Below are positions 28,735-33,783 of a stretch of DNA of 33,783 nucleotides, one piece after another. The first letter of the stretch is position 1; every line of letters starts with the position of its first letter. Made by a program: the position numbers and the translations under genes. The stretch covers positions 1-33,783 of the forward strand of contig JAUSCN010000025.1 in the NCBI GenBank assembly GCA_030651285.1. Reading direction: 5' to 3'. The stretch comes from a bacterium. Lineage in GTDB: Bacteria > Patescibacteriota > Minisyncoccia > Phycocordibacterales > Phycocordibacteraceae. Below the pieces are notes generated by a model. The model made no database searches and had not been told where the DNA came from. It saw nothing but the letters and a program-made list of their open reading frames with translations.

Positions 28735-29343
28735 TCAACAACGTTCAAGAATACTCAATGGTCCTCTACGCCTGAATCCAAGCTCCTCAGGAATTACCTC
28801 ATGCTGCACATGCAGATCCTCCTGAAAAGCCTTGATTTCCTCGAGCGACATACTATCGCCGAAATCTTGATTTGTATATGGATTGTAGAATGACCTTTCG
28901 GGCGGACAGACGCGAAGGCACCTGTGGCCAATCGTCCCAGCAAAGTCATTGCGAATCTCAATAAGCACACTATATAGAAGCCTCTCCCAATGAACGCCGT
29001 CGAGGTATTCTGTGGCACCATTCACACGACGTAGCCGATGAACAGTGAGATCTTTCAGCCCTCCCTCGAATCCAAGGACAGCAATCGGCACCTTCTTTGA
29101 GCCTATTACCGCACAAAGAATGAGTCCGTACCGAGTATTCCACCAATTGATATGTTCTGAATACTTTTTACACTTTCCCCTTGAAGTAGAGAGGTCGAGC
29201 GCGTAGCACCCACTCAAATCGGATCCCTGTATGGTCGCATGAGCCTGGACCAGAGCCTCGAATCGAGAGCGCAACCGCTCAACGGAAGACTTGAGTTCAT
29301 AAGTCAGCGTGAAAAGAGAAACAACACTCCTTATGATCTTCAT
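28735..29343 (-). CDS. Orphan protein (array gene 2)
   Basis: 202 aa, soluble, no recognised family. Features: an N-terminal helix, a core with hydrophobic strands (YGLILCAVIGSKKVPIAVLGFEGGL), five or six Cys (SGCYALD, GKCKKY, LCAV, HRCLRVCPPE, LERC) and an acidic helix (SMSLEEIKAFQEDLHVQHEVIPEELG). ATG 29343 follows GAGGAGG. A TTGACA-16-TAAAGT promoter with extended -10 lies about 60 nt upstream, just after the 178-nt inverted-repeat element, and a terminator lies 12 nt after the stop. Confidence 0.7.
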   Translation of the reverse strand: MKIIRSVVSLFTLTYELKSSVERLRSRFEALVQAHATIQGSDLSGCYALDLSTSRGKCKKYSEHINWWNTRYGLILCAVIGSKKVPIAVLGFEGGLKDLTVHRLRRVNGATEYLDGVHWERLLYSVLIEIRNDFAGTIGHRCLRVCPPERSFYNPYTNQDFGDSMSLEEIKAFQEDLHVQHEVIPEELGFRRRGPLSILERC

Positions 29344-29394
29344 GTTTCCTCCTCTCTTTTTTAGAGAATGGTTTATTTTTGAACTTCCACGCGT

Positions 29395-29422
29395 ACTTTA
29401 GCACTGAAACTGGCCCTGTCAA
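29395..29422 (-). promoter_or_regulatory. Promoter of the 28735 gene
   Basis: Minus-strand TTGACA (29417-29422), 16-nt spacer, TGC-TAAAGT (29395-29400). Confidence 0.6.
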
Positions 29423-29446
29423 CACATCCCATCATCTCTCTCGACA

Positions 29447-29624
29447 CTAGAACCGGTCTCAAAAATAATGGCCTAGCGAGAGCCGGATTTTTCGAGCGAG
29501 AACCGCCGGCGCAGACTGAAGTGTATCGAGATACGCTGAAGGCGAGCCGTTGCGGTTCGCAGCCGAAAAATCCGGCTCGCAGCGGCCACGCGTTTCAAAA
29601 GGTTATTTTTGAGACCGGTTCTAG
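29447..29624. repeat. 178-nt nested inverted-repeat element
   Basis: Outer perfect 22-bp inverted repeat (29447-29468 with 29603-29624), each end CTAG; TGGCC/GGCCA continues it, then a perfect 15-bp inner stem (29480-29494 with 29564-29578) and smaller stems GAACCGC/GCGGTTC and GTATC/GATAC inside. GGCGAGCCG at 29541-29549 can pair alternatively with CGGCTCGC at 29573-29580. No open frame of note. It fills most of the 29344-29650 gap. It could be a structured RNA, a MITE-like element with 4-bp CTAG ends, or a recombination site. Confidence 0.8.
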
Positions 29625-29650
29625 CATCTGTTCGTATTTAAAAAAATATC

Positions 29651-29679
29651 GAGGCCGACTGGTTGGAAACCAGTCGGCC
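29651..29679 (-). terminator. Terminator of the 29705 orphan gene
   Basis: A 13-bp perfect stem (29651-29663 with 29667-29679), loop of three, then CGATATTTTTTTAAA on the minus strand. Confidence 0.9.
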
Positions 29680-29704
29680 TTTTGTATCCCAAAATGGATC
29701 GCTA

Positions 29705-30391
29705 TCATACCAGCTGCAGCTTCCTCTCCGTGCTGCTAACCAACCTCAGGGGCGGCTTCAAGAATTTAGCATCAATGCTGCGCTTCATGGTCGCCACCCG
29801 CAAAATTTTCCCATTTATTCTGTCTATGCGCGTACCAAGACGTTCATATTCATCCAGATTTAGCGGCAAAACCATGTAGCGCCGCTCTTTTGCATTGTAA
29901 CCCTTGAGAATACGCCGCCTGCGCCACAGAGCAGCTCTTTGGTACTTGAGAACCTGAATTTCTTCGAGTTTACGAATTTCCGTCTCGCTGTGCTCAATGG
30001 TTACAGCAGTTTTTGACCGCTTTCTCCTCCACTGTTTTGGCATACTCACTTTTACCCATGGAGGTGAGCTGTACCACCCATCGATCCCGGCATCAGAAAT
30101 TCGAGGAGTTGATTCCTCCCATCGAGAATCGTACTGAAGAACTTGTCTTTCTACATCTTCTTCATTTGCTGGCCAGAAATGCTTTGCCACTGCCTCAGGA
30201 TTTTTCGAACCAAGCGACATCATCTTAAACTCGCTCTGTTCCGAATCCTCCACGCTCACCAAATGCCTGACGAGCAGAAACTTGATGGGCAAAGCACCTT
30301 TCTGGTGCGAAAGTCCAACGAGAGACAAGAAGTAGAAATACAGGCCCATGTCATACGCCACATATCGCAACTCATGCGCAAAAAGCGCCAT
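29705..30391 (-). CDS. Orphan protein (array gene 1)
   Basis: 228 aa, no recognised family. The N-terminal 60 residues are hydrophobic/aromatic (YDMGLYFYFLSLVGLSHQKGALPIKFLLVRHL), the centre is acidic then Trp-rich (GIDGWYSSPPWVKVSMPKQW), and the C-terminal half is very basic with helical repeats (RKRSKTAV, RRRRILKGYNAKERRYM, RIDRINGKILRVATMKRSID). ATG 30391 follows GAGGAGG at good spacing. The promoter reaches back into the end of dus; the terminator lies 26 nt after the stop. First of the four-gene orphan array. Confidence 0.7.
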   Translation of the reverse strand: MALFAHELRYVAYDMGLYFYFLSLVGLSHQKGALPIKFLLVRHLVSVEDSEQSEFKMMSLGSKNPEAVAKHFWPANEEDVERQVLQYDSRWEESTPRISDAGIDGWYSSPPWVKVSMPKQWRRKRSKTAVTIEHSETEIRKLEEIQVLKYQRAALWRRRRILKGYNAKERRYMVLPLNLDEYERLGTRIDRINGKILRVATMKRSIDAKFLKPPLRLVSSTERKLQLV

Positions 30392-30430
30392 GATTCCTCC
30401 TCTCTAAAATGTTCAATAACCCCCGAAGAA

Positions 30431-30459
30431 AGTGTACTAGCCGATACTATGATTCGCAA
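30431..30459 (-). promoter_or_regulatory. Promoter of the 29705 gene, overlapping the dus stop
   Basis: Minus-strand TTGCGA (30454-30459), 17-nt spacer, TACACT (30431-30436). The -35 and spacer are the last dus codons. Confidence 0.7.
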
Positions 30460-31411
30460 TGACAGTTACCAACTCTTCTGCGTTTTCAACTTCCATAAGT
30501 CGTGCACGCAGTTCAGCTGCACCGTCAAACCCCATAACGAACGCTTTGATGTGTTTCTTCAATATTGAAAAATTCCTGCGCGGAACAAGCTTTTCGAAAT
30601 CCTGCGCAAGCTCAATAAGTGCGGCGAGTTTTTCGACGAGCGGAGCGTCAGCATCTGCCCTACCAGCAAAAACCCACGGATTACCGAACATGGCGCGACC
30701 GAGCATTGCACCCTCGCACCCTGAATCCGCAATCTTCGTGCGCGCATCTTCAATCCCCTGCACATCGCCATTACCGATGAGGAGTACACTTGGATTTACA
30801 CGATTACGAATCGCGACAGCCTTTTTCATGTACTCCCAGCTCGCAGGCACGAGTGACATCTCTTTTCGTGTACGCAAGTGGAGCGTGATTGCTGCTGGTG
30901 CCGTTTCAAGAAGCACCGGGAGCCATTCATCGAGCGACTCTTTATCGTACCCTACACGCGTCTTCACTGACACTGGCAGTCGAGTCGCCCCTTGTGTTGC
31001 GCGAATTATTTCCTGAGCAAGTTTAGGATTCTTGATCATCGCAGCCCCGCACCCCTGCTTCTCGACTGCACGATCTGGACATCCCATATTGATGTCGACC
31101 CCATCAAAACCCAGATCTTCAATGAGTTTCGCTGCGTACGCGATCGTATCTGGATTTGATCCGAACACCTGTGCGATGATCGGACGCTCTTCGGCGGTTT
31201 TCGCAAGGATTCCCATGAGCGGATTCTCCTCATCTTTCATCTTCTTGATCTCCCGGGTGTGATATAGACCGTCAGCCGAGACGAACTCAGTCCAGAAGAT
31301 ATCGGGAGCCCCGCGCTTGGCGATAAGCTGCCGAAACGCAGCGTCAGTTACGTCCGCCATAGGCGCCATGACAAAAAATGGTTTTCGCAGCTGATTCCAG
31401 AATGAATCCAT
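30437..31411 (-). CDS. dus: tRNA-dihydrouridine synthase
   Basis: 324 aa flavoenzyme that reduces uridines in the tRNA D loop. TIM-barrel and family motifs: FVMAPMADVTDAAFRQL (FMN site), FVSADGLYH, FGSNPDTIAYAAKLIEDLGFDGVDINMGCP (substrate loop), EKQGCGAAMIKNP with the catalytic Cys, PVSVKTRVGY, ITLHLRTRKEMS, LLIGNGDVQ and GAMLGRAMFGNPWVF. Length is usual. No Shine-Dalgarno site; TAGGGT preceded by TGG ends 9 nt before the ATG. It follows the ftsQ-like gene by about 35 nt. Confidence 0.95.
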   Translation of the reverse strand: MDSFWNQLRKPFFVMAPMADVTDAAFRQLIAKRGAPDIFWTEFVSADGLYHTREIKKMKDEENPLMGILAKTAEERPIIAQVFGSNPDTIAYAAKLIEDLGFDGVDINMGCPDRAVEKQGCGAAMIKNPKLAQEIIRATQGATRLPVSVKTRVGYDKESLDEWLPVLLETAPAAITLHLRTRKEMSLVPASWEYMKKAVAIRNRVNPSVLLIGNGDVQGIEDARTKIADSGCEGAMLGRAMFGNPWVFAGRADADAPLVEKLAALIELAQDFEKLVPRRNFSILKKHIKAFVMGFDGAAELRARLMEVENAEELVTVIANHSIG

Positions 31412-31420
31412 ATACAGAGC

Positions 31421-31426
31421 ACCCTA
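31421..31426 (-). promoter_or_regulatory. Extended -10 for dus
   Basis: Minus-strand TGG-TAGGGT, 9 nt before the ATG at 31411. Confidence 0.35.
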
Positions 31427-31445
31427 CCACAGAGGGTCGTATGTG

Positions 31446-32297
31446 CTATTTCGCGTCCCGTTTCTTAAGATAGACCTTCCCTGGGAAGCGCAGGTCGACG
31501 TACTGCAATTCTGGGTCAGAAAGATCCATATTCCCTTTTGCAGAGACGAGCGCCGTAAAAGCATTCTGCGCATCCCCGAGAAGATAGGTGATGCGCGCAC
31601 CAGTAGCCGAGATAAAAAAATCCACTTCATCATTGCGAATCACGATTGCATGGATCGGCGAACCAGAAGACCCGACCTGTCGTGCAAAATCGAAAACTGC
31701 TGGAAACTTGTCAGCGTTCTTGAGGGTTGCACCGATCGGCGCAATACCATCGTCGATAAGCGAGCCGAACAAAATAAATGGCGTAAGAGGTTTCTCTGCA
31801 CTCAGCTCGACCTCACCTGGAAGGGTCGCAGTAGCGTATACGAACCCGTTTGCATCAAATAGGTAGCACCCTTCGCCCACGAAAGCCTCAGAAGAAACCC
31901 CGCACCATCGCGCGATAGGCACCCGCTCATTCACCTTGAGCGAAATGCTGGAGAGTCCGGCCCTCGCTATCGAAAGTGCGGCCACACCCGGGTGTGCGGC
32001 AAGTATGTCTGAACGGATGCTTGAGCTAGGAAAGAAGAGTATCGAATTGCGCGGAATGATGCCGAGATAACTTCCCTCCATCGCTTTAGTAGCGATCATA
32101 TCTAGTGGCATACCCGTACCTTCCACCGTGATATGCGAGATGCGCACGCCCGGGCGCCACAACCCATAAATACCTGTGCCGAGCAAGACAAAGAAAAGTA
32201 CTGCCCCGACTACCTGGACGCGGCGACGCTGCTTGCGGCGACGCACCGCAAGTCGTTCGGTATTATTGCGGGCCGCTGAGTGTGGTCTTACCGACAT
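31446..32297 (-). CDS. ftsQ: FtsQ/DivIB-like cell-division protein
   Basis: 283 aa. A basic cytoplasmic N-terminus (RLAVRRRKQRRRVQ), one transmembrane helix (VVGAVLFFVLLGTGIYGLW), then a POTRA-like domain (VRISHITVEGTGMP...MEGSYLGIIPRNSILFFPSSSIRSDILAAHPGVAALSIARAGLSSISLKVNERVPIARWC) and an extracytoplasmic beta domain. This is the layout of FtsQ/DivIB, the divisome scaffold; low sequence conservation makes the exact name moderate. ATG 32297 gives a 35-nt overlap with the 3' end of serS, so the two genes are probably transcribed and translated together. Confidence 0.75.
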   Translation of the reverse strand: MSVRPHSAARNNTERLAVRRRKQRRRVQVVGAVLFFVLLGTGIYGLWRPGVRISHITVEGTGMPLDMIATKAMEGSYLGIIPRNSILFFPSSSIRSDILAAHPGVAALSIARAGLSSISLKVNERVPIARWCGVSSEAFVGEGCYLFDANGFVYATATLPGEVELSAEKPLTPFILFGSLIDDGIAPIGATLKNADKFPAVFDFARQVGSSGSPIHAIVIRNDEVDFFISATGARITYLLGDAQNAFTALVSAKGNMDLSDPELQYVDLRFPGKVYLKKRDAK

Positions 32298-33534
32298 ACG
32301 ACACAAGAGCGTCAGGCACTTTAATCGTACCGTCAGCTTGCTGGTAATTCTCTACGATAGTTGCGAGGAATCGTGGTGTCGCGAGCGCGGTGTTATTGAG
32401 TGAGTGAGCAAACTTCATCTCTCCCTGTTCATCGCGATACCGAATATTCAGGCGACGGGTCTGGAAATCATGGAAATACGAAGAAGAGTGCGTCTCCCGA
32501 TATTTCCCCTCAGTAGGCATCCAGCATTCGATGTCATATTTCTTCACCTGTCCTAGCCCAAGATCTCCGCCGCAATTCACGACGACATGGTACGGGATAC
32601 CAAGCGCCTGAATCATCTCCTCGGCGTTCGCAGTCAGCTCTTCATGCAGAGCGACACTCATCGCATGAGATGCTTCACAAAGGACCACCTGTTCGAACTT
32701 ATAGAACTCGTGCACGCGCACGAGACCCTTCGTGTCTTTGCCGTGTGCGCCGGCTTCGCGACGGAAGCATGGCGAGAATGAGAAATATTTGATCGGAAAC
32801 TGCTTCACATCAAGTACCTCGTCCATGTGATAGCCCATGGTGCCGACTTCGGCGGTACCAGAAAGATATTCACCATCCTGTGTCTTGTACAGATCTTCCT
32901 CCGACTGTGGTAGATACCCTGTCCCAAGAAAAGATTCGCGACGAACGAGAGACGGCACTAGAAGCGGAGTAAATCCGCCCTTTTTTATGAAATGATCGGT
33001 AATAAAATGCCAGAGAGCATACGAGAGGAGTGCGCCGTCGCCTTTAAGAAAATATCCGCGGAAGCCAGCGACTTTTGCACCACGCTCGAAATCAGCCATG
33101 CCAAGCGCAGTCATGAGCTCGACATGATCCTTCGGCGCAAATTCAAACTTGATCGGCTCGCCCCACTTCTTCACTTCCACGTTTTCAGCGTCGCTCGCGC
33201 CATCTGGTACGGATATATCTGGAACATTCGGCACCGTCACCATGAGCTTCTGCCACTCGACCATTACAGTCTTCAGCTTCTCCTCGCTCTCGGTCATGCC
33301 GTTTTTCAGCTGTCGCATCGCCTCAAGCAGCTCCTCACGTTCTTCTCCTTGCGCACGCTGGATTTCTGAACTGCGGCGATTCTGCTCCGCGCGCTTCGCA
33401 TCTAGCTCTTGGCGGAGGACCTTGCGCTCCTCATCTACAGAAATAAGACGATCGATGTCTGCCGTGATATGCTTTTTCGCAGCACCAGCTTTGATAATGT
33501 CGGCATTTTCCCGAATGAAATGTATATCGAGCAT
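32263..33534 (-). CDS. serS: Seryl-tRNA synthetase
   Basis: 423 aa class II synthetase. Residues about 30-100 form the N-terminal coiled-coil arm that grips the long variable arm of tRNA-Ser. The catalytic core has TAEVGTMGYHMDEVL, motif 2 FSFSPCFRREAGAHGKDTKGLVRVHEFYKFEQV, the serine-binding ETHSSSYFHDFQTRRLNIRY, and motif 3 LNNTALATPRFLATIVENYQ. All expected elements are present. TATACT preceded by TGA (extended -10) ends 9 nt before the ATG. The ftsQ-like gene overlaps its end. Confidence 0.97.
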   Translation of the reverse strand: MLDIHFIRENADIIKAGAAKKHITADIDRLISVDEERKVLRQELDAKRAEQNRRSSEIQRAQGEEREELLEAMRQLKNGMTESEEKLKTVMVEWQKLMVTVPNVPDISVPDGASDAENVEVKKWGEPIKFEFAPKDHVELMTALGMADFERGAKVAGFRGYFLKGDGALLSYALWHFITDHFIKKGGFTPLLVPSLVRRESFLGTGYLPQSEEDLYKTQDGEYLSGTAEVGTMGYHMDEVLDVKQFPIKYFSFSPCFRREAGAHGKDTKGLVRVHEFYKFEQVVLCEASHAMSVALHEELTANAEEMIQALGIPYHVVVNCGGDLGLGQVKKYDIECWMPTEGKYRETHSSSYFHDFQTRRLNIRYRDEQGEMKFAHSLNNTALATPRFLATIVENYQQADGTIKVPDALVSYVGKTTLSGPQ

Positions 33535-33543
33535 GTTCCGAAT

Positions 33544-33549
33544 AGTATA
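33544..33549 (-). promoter_or_regulatory. Extended -10 for serS
   Basis: Minus-strand TGA-TATACT, 9 nt before the ATG at 33534. Confidence 0.5.
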
Positions 33550-33645
33550 TCACTCGTCAAATATATAAAAAGAAACCGCCGACTGAGAGAATCATTATCG
33601 ACATCTCACCAATATTTTATCAAAAATAAGTCAACGTTCACCCCC

Positions 33646-33783
33646 TCACCTCCCCAACACCACCCTCACCCTCGCAATCACTGCAGTATCTGCTCCGAAG
33701 GACTGGAGGAGAGCGATGATCGAGTCTGCCTGTGCCGGAGTGAGCGTGGAGGTAGAGGCATAGGAAGAGGAGGTGCCGTTTAG
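33646..33783 (-). CDS. C-terminal end of a patescibacterial surface-type protein (runs off right edge)
   Basis: The minus-strand frame is open from the window edge to a TGA at 33646, giving 45 residues ending STLTPAQADSIIALLQSF and GADTAVIARVRVVLGR. A Ser/Thr/Gly-rich linker followed by a short helical hairpin (LTPAQ..SII.LLQ.FGAD...I..V...LG) is a recurring C-terminal tail of secreted and cell-wall-associated proteins in Paceibacteria; this is from memory and moderate. The N-terminus and main domain lie outside the window. No clear terminator is seen between it and serS. Confidence 0.65.
   Translation of the reverse strand, partial: LNGTSSSYASTSTLTPAQADSIIALLQSFGADTAVIARVRVVLGR

Noticed and set aside
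27725-29679. CRISPR array or integron attC sites formed by the regular hairpins
   Set aside because: The hairpin sequences differ, are spaced by genes, and have U tracts of terminators; no repeat-spacer pattern and no conserved attC core sites are seen.
33409-33783. Plus-strand frame open to the right edge
   Set aside because: It is antisense to serS and to the surface-protein tail, which shows real protein features on the minus strand.

Overview
The window looks like a chromosomal segment of a Candidate Phyla Radiation bacterium (Patescibacteria, most likely Paceibacteria/Parcubacteria). This is inferred from gene content and not from a marker phylogeny. The signs are a short DnaX without its zinc module, a Tgt without its zinc cysteines, a TraG/VirD4-like ATPase paired with a giant low-complexity membrane protein, surface proteins with the tail-fibre motif GIGTASPSQELSVNG, a DUF5663-like small protein, and many orphan genes. 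Base composition is moderate and most genes lie on the minus strand. About 36 genes and one tRNA are supported.

Layout. 1-428: start of a secreted tail-fibre-like protein running off the left edge. 496-4461: uvrB, an orphan secreted protein and tgt. 4575-6024: glycine-zipper lipoprotein, membrane-anchored FKBP prolyl isomerase, DUF5663-like protein. 6046-11658: two-gene unit of a 945-aa membrane protein and a DUF87/TraG-like ATPase. 11744-13900: DedA and three orphan genes, one cupredoxin-like. 13992-15724: small membrane protein, holin-family protein, ZIP transporter, glyoxalase. 15782-18406: DsbA-like oxidase, MazG-like pyrophosphohydrolase, secreted protein, zinc-ribbon orphan. 18470-21232: GIY-YIG protein, DUF4342, DoxX, ABC exporter. 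21290-23297: ArsC/Spx-like protein, flavin reductase, TrhO. 23401-26552: orphan gene with a strongly structured leader, nucleoside deoxyribosyltransferase-like protein, a 39-bp direct-repeat-flanked DUF4238 gene beside tRNA-Gln, and a helix-turn-helix protein that overlaps the tRNA. 26602-27627: dnaX. 27782-30391: four orphan genes in a row. 30437-33534: dus, ftsQ-like, serS. 33646-33783: tail of another surface protein running off the right edge.

The most striking pattern is that two expression designs are interleaved. Recognisable conserved genes mostly have no Shine-Dalgarno site, and a -10 hexamer ends 6-9 nt (very often exactly 8) before the ATG, which predicts leaderless or nearly leaderless mRNAs. 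Eleven short genes without clear relatives do the opposite: strong GGAGG-type sites, usually a separate -35/-10 promoter further upstream, and in most cases a private hairpin terminator. They look like self-contained expression units inserted between core genes. Other leads are a 178-nt nested inverted repeat at 29447-29624, the possible mini-island 24702-25810, and a 24-bp identical in-frame segment shared by two unrelated genes. All calls are from reading the sequence; no database search or folding was run.
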